DNA of 48,089 nucleotides from an uncultured Clostridia bacterium (GCA_947304495.1 CAMZBG010000003.1:1-48089), one strand, 5' to 3'; shown: positions 8,400-16,852, counted from the first letter of the stretch. Translations and numbers: made by a program. Notes: generated from the sequence alone by a model not told the origin.

Positions 8400-10577
8400 T
8401 TATTTATACTTATTAATTAATAATTCCTTTAAACTAGTCTTTCGCATATCGATATAATCATTCTTAACACCATATAAGAAAGCAGCTGAATCACCAACTA
8501 AAATAAGTGATTTCTTAGCTCTAGTAACTGCCGTATATATTAATTTATTATATAACATTCTTTTAAAACTAGGAGATAGTGGCATAATAACCATCTTAAA
8601 TTCTCCACCTTGTGCCTTATGAACACTAATCGCATATCCATGTGTAATATTGATAAAATCTTTAGGATTATAAGTAACTCTCGTTCCATCAAAATTAATA
8701 ATAATCTCACTCTTTTTTGTTTTATTACCTATATTAATTGCCTCAATATATCCAATATCACCATTTGATATTCCATTATCTCCGTCATTTACTAACTGTA
8801 ATATCTTATCTCCTTCTCGATAAGTAATATCACCAGAACTTATTTCATTCTTTTTAGTACTTTTTGGATTAAATATTTCTTGTAACATCCTATTTAAAAC
8901 ATCGATTCCATTAGCCGTTTTATATAATGGAGCTAATACTTGAATATCACTTTCGGTATATCCTTTAGCTAAAGCTTTAATAATAATATCTTTAATAATA
9001 CCTGTTATCTCATCATTTCGACATGTAATAAAATTATAGTCATCATACTTAGCTAAAAAATTCTCTGATATCTGTTTTTCCTTAATCTCATTAGCTAAAG
9101 TAATAATATAACTATCTTCAGTTTGTCGATATAACTCACGTAAATAAACAACATCTAAAACATCTGAATCGATTAAATCCTTTAATACCTGTCCTTGAGA
9201 AACACTAGGTAATTGATAATAATCACCAACAAAAATATATTTTGCTCCTAAAGTAGTTCCTTTTAACAAACTAGCTAAAAGAATCGTATCGATCATACTT
9301 GCTTCATCTACGATTATATATTCTTCTTTATTAGGATTAAACTCATCTACTTGAAAAGAATTCTTTTCCTTATCCCATTTTAAATATTTATGAATCGTAT
9401 AAGCTGATATCTCAGTCGTATCCATAAGTTTACGTGCCGCTCTTCCTGTCGGGGCCAATAAAGCAATTTTTTCTGCCTTAATATTTAAAATATCCGTAAG
9501 CATTCTGACAATACATTTAATAATTGTCGTTTTTCCTGTTCCCGGTCCTCCTGTAATAATTGTCAAATTGTTGTTTATTGAAGTAGATATAGCTTTTCTT
9601 TGTGATTCATCATAAGTAATTCCCATTACTAATTCTAAAGCATTAATTTTCTGTTCTAACTTAGGTAATTTTCTTTTCTCCATATTATTTAAATTAGTTA
9701 ACCTATTAGCTATATAATGTTCTGCTTCATAATATTCCATCAAATAATATTTATCTTTCTCTATTTTTATTTTCTTAAGTTTAGATAACTTTAATAATAT
9801 ATATTCAAATTCCTCTCTACTAATCGTATCAATATATTTTATTATTGCTTCATATATCTCATCAAAATATGAATATGTATCGCCATTATTAAATGTAATC
9901 GCCTTTATAAGATAAATTGTTAATGCTAATATTCTTCTTTCATCATCTACTTTATATCCGTAATTTCTAGCTATCTTATCTATCTCTAAAAAAGGAATAT
10001 CACTATCATCTAAAATATCATAAATATTATTATCGATCACTTTCATTACATCATTATTATATTTTTTTAATATCATAATTGCATTCTTAGTACTAAAACC
10101 TAATTTAGTTAATTCCATTACAATGTTGCTAGTAGTCTCATAATCAGCTAATACTGAATTAATTTTAGCTATCTTTTTTTCCGATAATCTAGGTATTCCA
10201 TCTAATGCATGTGGATCAGATATAATAATATTTATCGCATCCTTACCTAATTTCTTAACAATCTTTTCTGCTGTTTTCTCTCCAATTGGAAAAAGAGAAG
10301 AAGCCAAAAATTCAACTACCTCCTCTTCCTCTGTCGGTAAAACTAATTCATAAGTTGATACTTGAAACTGTAACCCATATTTCGTATGACTAACAAATTC
10401 ACCATCCATCTTATAAGTCATTTTATATTTAAGTTCACTAAATAAACCTGTAAAAGTTATAACTTTATTGACCATTTCTTCTAAAGATGATTCTTTAACT
10501 CTAAGTAATCCCACGATATATCCATTACTAGGATTACTAAAAATATCACTAATATAAGTTCCTTTTATATATGCCAT
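8400..10577 (-). CDS. recD2: ATP-dependent DNA helicase RecD2
   Basis: This is a superfamily 1B, RecD-like helicase of 725 residues, the RecBC-independent form found in Bacilli and linked to replication and repair. It has an N-terminal OB-like/HhH region (residues about 95-170, including FPIGEKTAEKIVKKLG). The helicase core follows: Walker A ITGGPGTGKTT near residue 343, Walker B YIIVDEASMID, Q/motif III GDYYQLPSVSQG, and C-terminal motifs with YAISVHKAQGGEF and YTAVTRAKKSLILVGD. The ATG at 10575-10577 is chosen because GGTGA lies five bases upstream and swallows an earlier in-frame GTG. It follows the upstream membrane-protein gene by 35 bases and is probably co-transcribed with it. Confidence 0.94.
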   Translation of the reverse strand: MAYIKGTYISDIFSNPSNGYIVGLLRVKESSLEEMVNKVITFTGLFSELKYKMTYKMDGEFVSHTKYGLQFQVSTYELVLPTEEEEVVEFLASSLFPIGEKTAEKIVKKLGKDAINIIISDPHALDGIPRLSEKKIAKINSVLADYETTSNIVMELTKLGFSTKNAIMILKKYNNDVMKVIDNNIYDILDDSDIPFLEIDKIARNYGYKVDDERRILALTIYLIKAITFNNGDTYSYFDEIYEAIIKYIDTISREEFEYILLKLSKLKKIKIEKDKYYLMEYYEAEHYIANRLTNLNNMEKRKLPKLEQKINALELVMGITYDESQRKAISTSINNNLTIITGGPGTGKTTIIKCIVRMLTDILNIKAEKIALLAPTGRAARKLMDTTEISAYTIHKYLKWDKEKNSFQVDEFNPNKEEYIIVDEASMIDTILLASLLKGTTLGAKYIFVGDYYQLPSVSQGQVLKDLIDSDVLDVVYLRELYRQTEDSYIITLANEIKEKQISENFLAKYDDYNFITCRNDEITGIIKDIIIKALAKGYTESDIQVLAPLYKTANGIDVLNRMLQEIFNPKSTKKNEISSGDITYREGDKILQLVNDGDNGISNGDIGYIEAINIGNKTKKSEIIINFDGTRVTYNPKDFINITHGYAISVHKAQGGEFKMVIMPLSPSFKRMLYNKLIYTAVTRAKKSLILVGDSAAFLYGVKNDYIDMRKTSLKELLINKYK

Positions 10578-10612
10578 ACGTTTCACCTATTAAATAATAA
10601 CAAATATTTGTG

Positions 10613-11605
10613 TTAATGTAAAGCCCTATTTAGTTTTCTTGGACTAATAATACTTCCATATTGTTTCATTAAAATAGCTAATTTTTCTTTATTTTTATCG
10701 CATACTTTTTGATTTTTAATTAATCTCTTAATTAAATTAATAACACTGATAATAAGCATTTCTTGATTTATTTCTAATACTAATAAATATACGAATAAAT
10801 TAGCAAGTAAAGTTACTATTAACTCAATCTTTGTATTTAATGGTAACTTATCTTTATAATCATCTAAATCCTGATTAAATTCTACTATTTCATAATATTT
10901 CTTAGGATATTCTCTAGCTCCTAAAGAAAGACTACTAGCAGGAACTTTTTCCGTTTCAACCATTGGTGTTATATTAGCTAATATCTTATTTAATGAATAT
11001 AGATTATCAAATATATCTTCTAATCTCGTATCTTCATGATTAGCTAACATAAAATGAACAGCATCACTATTAAGTACATCCTCTATTCTTTTATCATCTA
11101 TTTGATATGTATTTACTATTCTAATACTATATTTATCACTAGTCGTATATGGATTATACTCCCTAACATAAATCGTATTTTCTGGATATATTACCTCATC
11201 ATAATATCCTGTACTAGAAATAATATTGTGCCTACTATTAGCAAATTCACTAATAGCTAGATTAGCATTTTTCTTAGGAATTGGATTGAAAGGAATTACT
11301 TTATTTGGATATTCCATTAAAGTAGCTTCATCAATCAATAAAATACTTTCCTTTACTGTTCTATAAGTTCTAATTTTTTCACTCTTTGAAGCATTAACTA
11401 ACGCTCCTAATGGTATTGAAATAAACGTTCCTAATATTGTCATATAAGTAGCTAATTTAATTGCTAACTGATTACTATTAATAGTCTCACGTTTTAATTT
11501 TCTTTCTAACTTATTTAATTTTAAAAGTATTTCATCAGAATTATCTGGCTTATCATCACCAGCTAACTCTTTAAATCTTTTAACAAATTCTTCTTTATAT
11601 TCCAT
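10613..11605 (-). CDS. Unknown protein with two membrane segments
   Basis: This 330-residue protein has no family I recognise. It starts MEYKEEFVKRFKELAGD after the strong SD GGAGGGGT. A short helical region with coiled-coil propensity comes first, then a membrane segment (about residues 44-70, LATYMTILGTFISIPLGALV). A central extracytoplasmic or cytoplasmic domain follows (about 75-260). The second hydrophobic region is near 262-293 (IVTLLANLFVYLLVLEI), followed by a basic C-terminal tail. It has its own promoter and reads into recD2, divergently from the CPBP protease. Confidence 0.7.
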   Translation of the reverse strand: MEYKEEFVKRFKELAGDDKPDNSDEILLKLNKLERKLKRETINSNQLAIKLATYMTILGTFISIPLGALVNASKSEKIRTYRTVKESILLIDEATLMEYPNKVIPFNPIPKKNANLAISEFANSRHNIISSTGYYDEVIYPENTIYVREYNPYTTSDKYSIRIVNTYQIDDKRIEDVLNSDAVHFMLANHEDTRLEDIFDNLYSLNKILANITPMVETEKVPASSLSLGAREYPKKYYEIVEFNQDLDDYKDKLPLNTKIELIVTLLANLFVYLLVLEINQEMLIISVINLIKRLIKNQKVCDKNKEKLAILMKQYGSIISPRKLNRALH

Positions 11606-11631
11606 AATACCCCTCCAAACAAGTACCGAAT

Positions 11632-11660
11632 ATAATACCACAATTATCAAATTAATGCAA
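11632..11660 (-). promoter_or_regulatory. Promoter of the unknown membrane protein/recD2 unit
   Basis: On the minus strand TTGCAT and TATTAT are 17 bases apart, about 27 bases ahead of the chosen start. It is back to back with the CPBP promoter. Confidence 0.55.
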
Positions 11661-11667
11661 ATTACGA

Positions 11668-11696
11668 TTGTAAAAGCATATACAATATGCTAAAAT
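11668..11696 (+). promoter_or_regulatory. Promoter of the CPBP protease/metallophosphoesterase pair with a dyad in the spacer
   Basis: TTGTAA and TAAAAT are separated by 17 bases. The spacer is occupied by a perfect seven-base dyad (agcatat/atatgct at 11675-11681 and 11685-11691), the natural place for a repressor operator. A nearer TATACT would put the start past the SD and is less likely. Confidence 0.5.
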
Positions 11697-11715
11697 TATA
11701 CTAGGAGTTGATCTT

Positions 11716-12414
11716 ATGAAAAAAATAACACCATTAATAATCTTTTTATTATTACTTTTAGGAATGGCAGCTTTTCCATATATTCCTATCTATTTATTTA
11801 ATATTAAATTAGATAACCTATCACAAAACATGAAAGTATTATTTAATTTTGCTTGTGATATTGCCTTTATGTTTATTATATTCTTAATATATCGTAAAGA
11901 AATAATTAAAAATTTTAAAGAATACATAAAACATATTGGAGTTAACTTTGAAACATCATTTAAGTATTACTTTATTGGCTTAATTATAATGATAATCAGT
12001 AATGTAATTATTTCTCTTTGCTTTAGTGAAGCTAATGCTAATAACGAAGATACTATTCGTAGTCTAATTAACTTATATCCTGTATATATGATCTTTTCAG
12101 TATCTATCTATGCTCCATTTATTGAAGAAATGATTTTTAGAAAAAGCATTAAAGATATCTTCACTACTATTAGTAATCATAAAATAGTAAAATATCTATA
12201 TATTATCTTTAGTGGTTTAATATTTGCTTCCCTTCATGTTGTTGGTATGGCTACTGGATATTTAGATTATTTATTTATTATTCCTTATTTATCTTTAGGT
12301 TGCTCATTTGCAGCTCTATATTATAAAACTGATAATATTTTCTCTACTATAACCATGCATTCATTACATAATACTGTAGCCGTTATCTTATACTTTGCTA
12401 TGGGAGTGGTATAA
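11716..12414 (+). CDS. CPBP family intramembrane metalloprotease
   Basis: This is a polytopic membrane protein of 232 residues with the Abi/CPBP (CAAX protease-like) signature. The glutamate motif PFIEEMIFRKSI is near residue 140, ASLHVVGMATG supplies a conserved His, and the third motif HSLHNT is near the C terminus. The hydrophobic profile suggests six to eight membrane helices. Family members act as intramembrane proteases in prenyl-protein processing, bacteriocin self-immunity or signalling; the target here is unknown. The SD AGGAG and ATG are well spaced. The stop codon overlaps the next start by one base (TAATG), so the metallophosphoesterase is translationally coupled. Confidence 0.88.
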   Translation: MKKITPLIIFLLLLLGMAAFPYIPIYLFNIKLDNLSQNMKVLFNFACDIAFMFIIFLIYRKEIIKNFKEYIKHIGVNFETSFKYYFIGLIIMIISNVIISLCFSEANANNEDTIRSLINLYPVYMIFSVSIYAPFIEEMIFRKSIKDIFTTISNHKIVKYLYIIFSGLIFASLHVVGMATGYLDYLFIIPYLSLGCSFAALYYKTDNIFSTITMHSLHNTVAVILYFAMGVV

Positions 12415-13268
12415 TGAAAACAATCTTTAAATGGCTAACTGAAATATTTATCATCTTATTATTAATAATTGTCTATGCTAGATATGTTGGAACTATGGGT
12501 CTTGTTACTAAAGAATATACACTTAAAGAAGATGCTTTAGCTTCATCGTTCGATGGCATTAAAATAGTTCATTTTTCAGATCTTCACTATAATCGTGCTA
12601 TCGATATTAATAAAGTTAAAAGCCTCATTGAAGAAATAAATCTAATCAAACCTGATATTGTTGTCTTTACCGGTGATTTAATCGATAAAGATGTTACCTT
12701 AACTAGTAAAGATTTTGATGATTTAACTAATCTTCTTAAAGATATTAAAACTAAATATGGTAAATATTCTATTTTAGGAGAAGATGATTATGAACATTAT
12801 CAAGATGAAGTAATAGATGTTTATCGTGATAGTAATTTTAAATATTTAGATAATAGTTATGATATTATCTATAGCACTAAACAAGAAAAAATATTTATTG
12901 GTGGTATTAATAATACAACCCATCATAAAGATGATATTGATAAAACAATGGAGTATTTTAATAACAATGAAGAAAACATCTATAAAATTATTTTAGTTCA
13001 TGAACCTGATATTAGTGATAATATCGTTAGTGACTATTCTGTGAATCTAATCTTAGCTGGTCACTCTCATAATGGTCAAGTAAGATTACCAATAATCGGA
13101 CCACTAAATAAAAAAGAAGGCGCTAAAAAATATTACGACAACTATTATAAAATAGCTGAAACTAAACTATATATATCATCTGGTGTTGGTGTTAGTGATG
13201 TTAATTTCAGGTTGTGGAACAGACCCTCAATTAATTTCTATCGCATAAATAAAGAAGCTAATAAATAG
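12414..13268 (+). CDS. Membrane-anchored metallophosphoesterase (YkuE-like) with an altered GNHD motif
   Basis: This 284-residue calcineurin-like phosphoesterase has an N-terminal membrane anchor (WLTEIFIILLLIIVYARYVG). Metal-site motifs appear in order: HFSDLHYN (near 57), VFTGDLID (near 87), LVHEPD (near 199) and LAGHSHNGQVRLP (near 218). The normally invariant GNHD motif reads GEDD (ILGEDDYEHY, near residue 122). The Asn metal ligand and the catalytic His are therefore both replaced, although the surrounding strand is intact. The relatives are membrane-proximal phosphoesterases acting on lipids or nucleotides. Catalysis may be reduced or changed. It is coupled to the CPBP gene and converges on glmS. 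Confidence 0.85.
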   Translation: MKTIFKWLTEIFIILLLIIVYARYVGTMGLVTKEYTLKEDALASSFDGIKIVHFSDLHYNRAIDINKVKSLIEEINLIKPDIVVFTGDLIDKDVTLTSKDFDDLTNLLKDIKTKYGKYSILGEDDYEHYQDEVIDVYRDSNFKYLDNSYDIIYSTKQEKIFIGGINNTTHHKDDIDKTMEYFNNNEENIYKIILVHEPDISDNIVSDYSVNLILAGHSHNGQVRLPIIGPLNKKEGAKKYYDNYYKIAETKLYISSGVGVSDVNFRLWNRPSINFYRINKEANK

Positions 13269-13275
13269 CTTCTTT
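13251..13275. terminator. Bidirectional terminator between the metallophosphoesterase and glmS
   Basis: A perfect ten-base stem (aaagaagcta/tagcttcttt, 13251-13260 with 13266-13275) has a five-base loop. It contains the TAG of the plus-strand gene and abuts the TAA of glmS. T-rich flanks are present on both strands, but the tract is short. Confidence 0.65.
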
Positions 13276-15050
13276 TATTCTACTGTAACTGATTTAGCTA
13301 AATTCTTTGGCTTATCAATATCGCAACCATTTAACTTAGCTGTATAATAAGCTACTAACTGTAGTGGTACAATACTTACAAGTGGCTGTAATAGATTATT
13401 TACATCTTTGATAATAATTGTTTCATCATAAAAATTACTTTCTTTAAACAATTTATCTGTCGTCATATAAACAACATAAGCTCCTCTTGATTTAACTTCT
13501 TCGATGTTACTAATTGTCTTAGCTGCAATACCACTATCAGTTACAATTCCTAAAACAGGAACTCCATCATCTATCAGTGAAATTGTTCCATGCTTCAATT
13601 CTCCAGCTGGATATGCTTCACTATGTAGATATGATATTTCTTTAATTTTTAATGAGCCTTCTAACGAAAGAGCATAATCGATACCTCTACCAATATAGAA
13701 CATATCATTATGTTGATAAAGCTTTTTAGCTATATTTAAATATTTCTTTTTATTATTAAATATATTATCGATAACTATTGGTAATTTATGTAAATCAGTT
13801 AAATAATTTACTATATCAGCTTGGTTTTTATCCTTAGCTAAAGTATAAGCCATCATTGATAAAACTAATACTTGATTAAAATATGCTTTAGTCGTAGCTA
13901 CTGCTATTTCTGGACCTGCTAATGTATAAATAACATGTTTACTAATCCTAGCAATTGAACTCTCTCTAACATTGACAATCCCTAAAGTATCTATTTTTTT
14001 GTTGTTAGCTATTTTAACTGCTTCTAACGTATCAGCTGTTTCTCCTGATTGAGAAATAGCTATTAATAATGTCTTTTTATCTAAAAATATTGGTGAATAT
14101 CTAAATTCACTAGCAATAATAACATCTACTGGAATACCTACATATTTCTCTATCAAATTCTTTCCAACATGCCCTGCATAGATTGCACTCCCACAACCAA
14201 CGATTGTAATTCTTTTATATTTCTTCATAAAACTAAAATTAGGTATTTCCGTATATTTTCTTAAAATATTAGCTTCCTCAGCTATCTCTTTTAGCATATA
14301 ATGATCATATCCATGCTTACTAGCTAAATTCTTATCACCATCATAAGTATTTATTTTAGGTTCTATTTCTTCACCATTTTTATTATATACATTAATCTTA
14401 TCTTTAGTTATTTTTGCATATGCATCATCTTCTAAAGAAATATATCTATTCGTATATTCAAGTATTGCTGGTACATCTGAAGCAATATAATTTTCCTCTT
14501 TTCCAAGTCCTATTATTAATGGACTATTTTTCTTTATTAAATATAAAGTATCTATTTCCTTAATACATATAATAGCTATAGCATAAGATCCTTCTACTCT
14601 ATCTTTAAATAATTTAATAGCCTCTAACATATTACTTGTTTTATGATAATAATCATATAATAAAACGGCCGCTACTTCAGTATCAGTTTCACTTTTAAAC
14701 TTATATCCTAAATTAATTAATTCTGCTTTTATTTCCAAATAGTTTTCAATAATACCATTATGAACAATTGTAATATCTTTACAATTATGTGGATGGGCAT
14801 TAATCTTATTAGGAATACCATGTGTTGCCCATCTAGTATGTCCAATACCAATACTTGCTTCAGTATTCATATCTATCTCTTTCTTTAAATTAGCTAATTT
14901 ACCTGATTCCTTTTTAATTACTAGCTCATTATTATGAATATAGGCAATTCCTGAAGAATCATATCCTCGATATTCTAAACTTTCTAATCCCTTATATAGA
15001 ATATTGATTGTTTTCTTCTTATTGCCAACATATCCCATTATTCCACACAT
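13275..15050 (-). CDS. glmS: Glutamine-fructose-6-phosphate aminotransferase (isomerizing)
   Basis: This enzyme makes glucosamine-6-phosphate from fructose-6-phosphate and glutamine, the first step to UDP-GlcNAc for peptidoglycan. The protein is 591 residues, normal for the family. After Met it starts with the catalytic Cys (MCGIMGYVGNK), followed by the glutaminase signature (GHTRWATHGIPNKINAHPH, VHNGIIENY, SETDTEVAA). Two SIS sugar-isomerase domains follow (GCGSAIYAGHVGKNLIEK, AISQSGETADTLEAVK, GRGIDYALSLEGSLKIKEISY, EAYPAGELKHGTISLID), and it ends with the conserved KSVTVE. The SD is AAGGAGA. The leader carries a glmS ribozyme, so the mRNA is expected to self-cleave when glucosamine-6-phosphate is high. 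It is a single-gene transcript. Confidence 0.97.
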   Translation of the reverse strand: MCGIMGYVGNKKKTINILYKGLESLEYRGYDSSGIAYIHNNELVIKKESGKLANLKKEIDMNTEASIGIGHTRWATHGIPNKINAHPHNCKDITIVHNGIIENYLEIKAELINLGYKFKSETDTEVAAVLLYDYYHKTSNMLEAIKLFKDRVEGSYAIAIICIKEIDTLYLIKKNSPLIIGLGKEENYIASDVPAILEYTNRYISLEDDAYAKITKDKINVYNKNGEEIEPKINTYDGDKNLASKHGYDHYMLKEIAEEANILRKYTEIPNFSFMKKYKRITIVGCGSAIYAGHVGKNLIEKYVGIPVDVIIASEFRYSPIFLDKKTLLIAISQSGETADTLEAVKIANNKKIDTLGIVNVRESSIARISKHVIYTLAGPEIAVATTKAYFNQVLVLSMMAYTLAKDKNQADIVNYLTDLHKLPIVIDNIFNNKKKYLNIAKKLYQHNDMFYIGRGIDYALSLEGSLKIKEISYLHSEAYPAGELKHGTISLIDDGVPVLGIVTDSGIAAKTISNIEEVKSRGAYVVYMTTDKLFKESNFYDETIIIKDVNNLLQPLVSIVPLQLVAYYTAKLNGCDIDKPKNLAKSVTVE

Positions 15051-15112
15051 AAAATTCTCCTTGATATATTATATGCGTAGTATATCTTTTGTTATAATTT
15101 TGATTTTATTTT

Positions 15113-15213
15113 TTTTAATATACCTTACGAAAGCATCTTCCGTGATAGCACCCGCCGAATTTTCGATAACTATCAACCTCGTCACCAATTTAATGGTCTG
15201 GCGCTCGTTATTA
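15113..15213 (-). promoter_or_regulatory. glmS ribozyme (self-cleaving riboswitch)
   Basis: The minus-strand leader of glmS contains the ribozyme core. AGCGCCAGA comes at the 5' end, then GACGAGG, then TTATCGAAAATTCGGCGGG, the pairing arms TGATAG and CTATCA, and a distal hairpin (ACGGAAG/CTTTCGT). These match the known glmS ribozyme in order and spacing. By homology, cleavage should fall between the A complementary to 15205 and the G complementary to 15204, activated by glucosamine-6-phosphate. About 55 bases separate the end of the core from the glmS start. The outer pairings were not folded computationally. Confidence 0.93.
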
Positions 15214-15245
15214 TCATTAACCTCCTCTTTATAATAACTATCTTC

Positions 15246-15274
15246 ATTATATCAAAATAATCAAAATTTGTCAC
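15246..15274 (-). promoter_or_regulatory. Promoter of glmS
   Basis: On the minus strand GTGACA and a perfect TATAAT are 17 bases apart. Transcription would start about 35 bases before the ribozyme cleavage site. Confidence 0.75.
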
Positions 15275-15280
15275 ATAAAT

Positions 15281-15300
15281 AAAAAAACTCACAAGTGAGT
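15281..15300 (-). terminator. Terminator of infC-rpmI-rplT
   Basis: The stem actcac/gtgagt (15287-15292 with 15295-15300) is followed on the minus strand by seven Ts, directly after the rplT stop codon. The glmS promoter starts a few bases later. Confidence 0.75.
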
Positions 15301-15876
15301 TTATTTACTTTCTTTTTTAGCAGTTGTCTTCTTAGCTGGTGTGCTCTTCTTTGCAGGAGCCTTTTTAACTGTTTCTTTCTTAGCTGCTGCTTTTGGAGCT
15401 GCTGCTTTCTTGGCAGGTGCTTTCTTTGTAGTTTCTTTCTTTTCAGTTTCCTTCTTTTCAGTTACTACTTTTTCTTCTTTTTTAGCTGCTAACTTAACTT
15501 CTTTTGGAGTATAAGCTTTACCATTTAAAGCATCTTTAGCTATAGCTACTAAATCTTTAAATGCACTTGCATTATCGATAGCTAATTCAGATAACATTTT
15601 TCTGTTAACTGTAACTCCAGCTTTATTTAAACCATTGATAAATTTAGAATAACTAATTTCATTTTCACGACATGCTGCATTAATTCTAGCAATCCATAGT
15701 TTTCTAAAGTTTCTCTTATTTTGTCTTCTATCTCTAAATGCATATTGTCCTGCATGCATAACTTGTTCATGTGCAGTCTTATATAATCTATGCTTACTTC
15801 CAAAATATCCTTTAGCTTCTTTTAATACTTTTTTTCTTCTTGCACGTGCTATTGTGCCGCCTTTTACTCTTGCCAT
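15301..15876 (-). CDS. rplT: 50S ribosomal protein L20 with a long Lys/Ala/Pro-rich tail
   Basis: Residues 1 to about 119 are a complete, typical L20 ([59 protein letters not shown], then the globular C-terminal domain). L20 binds 23S rRNA early in assembly and, in Bacilli, represses its own operon. L20 normally ends there, but this protein runs on for about 72 residues. The extension is built of Lys, Ala, Pro, Thr and Glu ([18 protein letters not shown] and similar), resembling histone H1-type or other disordered nucleic-acid-binding tails. The reading frame is intact, and the terminator follows the extended stop codon, so the tail is not an annotation error. It is last in infC-rpmI-rplT, ten bases after rpmI. 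Confidence 0.95.
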   Translation of the reverse strand: MARVKGGTIARARRKKVLKEAKGYFGSKHRLYKTAHEQVMHAGQYAFRDRRQNKRNFRKLWIARINAACRENEISYSKFINGLNKAGVTVNRKMLSELAIDNASAFKDLVAIAKDALNGKAYTPKEVKLAAKKEEKVVTEKKETEKKETTKKAPAKKAAAPKAAAKKETVKKAPAKKSTPAKKTTAKKESK

Positions 15877-15886
15877 AATTATCCTC

Positions 15887-16090
15887 CTATATTAAATCTT
15901 TAATTCTCTTATAATCTGATTTATCTAAACCATTCTTATTTCTTTTTTGTCTGTTTGTTTTTGCAGAACGTTTTCCAGTATTGTGTAATACTCCTTGATG
16001 GCTCATAGCTATACTGCCACTTTTTCTTACCTTAAATACTTTCTTCATTCCTTTGTGTGTTTTCATCTTATTTTTCTTTACTTTTGTCAT
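15887..16090 (-). CDS. rpmI: 50S ribosomal protein L35
   Basis: This is a 67-residue basic protein of the large subunit. The L35 signature is visible: [20 protein letters not shown] near the N terminus and [15 protein letters not shown] in the middle. The N terminus has seven or eight extra residues (MTKVKKN) before the usual MKTHKG. It sits between infC and rplT in the conserved order. The SD is AAGGAGA, seven to eight bases upstream. Confidence is high from sequence and context together. Confidence 0.95.
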   Translation of the reverse strand: MTKVKKNKMKTHKGMKKVFKVRKSGSIAMSHQGVLHNTGKRSAKTNRQKRNKNGLDKSDYKRIKDLI

Positions 16091-16103
16091 ATCTTATTCT
16101 CCT

Positions 16104-16625
16104 TTATTTTTTAGGTGTTAGTTGCATATACATTGATCTACCCTCTAATTTAGGTTCAATTTCAATTTCAGCAACATCAGAAAGTTCATTACTGAATCTA
16201 ATAAGTACATCTTTTGCAAGCTCTGGATGAGATATTTGACGTCCTTTAAATCTAATACTAGCCTTTACTTTAGCACCTTTTTCTAAATTCTTTCTTGCAT
16301 TCTTAACACGAGTATCAAAATCGTGAATATCAATCGTAATTGATAATCTAAATTCCTTTACATCGACGATTGCTTCTCTTTGTTTCTTTAGAGCTTCTTT
16401 AGCTTTCTTTTTCTTTTCATAACGGAATTTATTATAATCCATTATCTTACATACTGGTGGATTAGCAGACTCATTCATAAGTACTAAGTCAAATCCTGCA
16501 TATTTTGCTAAAGTTAAAGCATCTTGCTTAGATTTAATACCAAGACCTTCCCCATTTGGTCCAATAACCATCATTTCCTTTGCTCTTATTTGTTCATTAA
16601 TTAGATTTTCTCTTTCCTTTGTTAT
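16104..16625 (-). CDS. infC: Translation initiation factor IF-3, probable ATA start
   Basis: IF-3 binds the 30S subunit, prevents subunit joining and checks the start codon. The mature sequence begins INEQIRAKEMMVIGPNGEGLG and contains NPPVCKIMDYNKFRYEKKKKAKE, IRFKGRQISHPELAKDVL and the C-terminal EGRSMYMQLTPKK. With an ATA start (16623-16625), six bases after a perfect GGAGGTG, the protein is 173 residues, the normal Bacillus length. An in-frame ATG at 16671-16673 also has an SD (GGTGA) and would add 16 residues (MNTDGFCIHFYVEVLF) not typical of IF-3. infC is known for rare AUU/AUA starts that let IF-3 control itself, so I prefer ATA. The operon leader carries a promoter and a hairpin. Confidence 0.92.
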   Translation of the reverse strand: MTKERENLINEQIRAKEMMVIGPNGEGLGIKSKQDALTLAKYAGFDLVLMNESANPPVCKIMDYNKFRYEKKKKAKEALKKQREAIVDVKEFRLSITIDIHDFDTRVKNARKNLEKGAKVKASIRFKGRQISHPELAKDVLIRFSNELSDVAEIEIEPKLEGRSMYMQLTPKK

Positions 16626-16640
16626 AAATAACACCTCCAC

Positions 16641-16671
16641 ATAAAAATGAATACAGAAACCATCCGTATTC
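16641..16671 (-). promoter_or_regulatory. Hairpin in the infC leader
   Basis: gaatac (16649-16654) pairs with gtattc (16666-16671), extendable by two pairs including a G-U. On the minus strand it is followed by ATTTTTA. It could be a weak attenuator or a structure masking the upstream ATG. It lies between the two possible infC starts. L20 or IF-3 feedback is plausible from other Bacilli but unproven here. Confidence 0.4.
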
Positions 16672-16779
16672 ATCTAATTCACCTATAATATATTTTAATA
16701 ATAATCTTAAGGCTATTTACCCATTAGTTAAGTCTAATCAGGTGAGATAAATACATCTACTTTCCGTTTCTCGTTAAAG

Positions 16780-16808
16780 ATTATATTATATTATTCACTA
16801 AAAGTCAA
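16780..16808 (-). promoter_or_regulatory. Promoter of infC-rpmI-rplT
   Basis: On the minus strand TTGACT and TATAAT are exactly 17 bases apart. It gives a leader of about 100 bases before the first possible infC start, long enough for L20-dependent leader control. Confidence 0.8.
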
Positions 16809-16852
16809 GCACAAATTGCATTATTTTGGCATATTTTATACTAGGTGATAAT

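Noticed and set aside
15004..15492. Open plus-strand frames over glmS, its leader and the rplT tail
   Set aside because: They are shadows. One runs through the glmS ribozyme, the other is the antisense of the Lys/Ala-rich L20 tail; neither has an SD.
16674..16775. infC leader begins with AACGAGAAACGGAAAGTAG, which recalls the 5' end of T-box leaders
   Set aside because: No UGGNACCGCG-type antiterminator sequence follows, and the leader is too short. I treat it as an unassigned infC leader, possibly L20-responsive.
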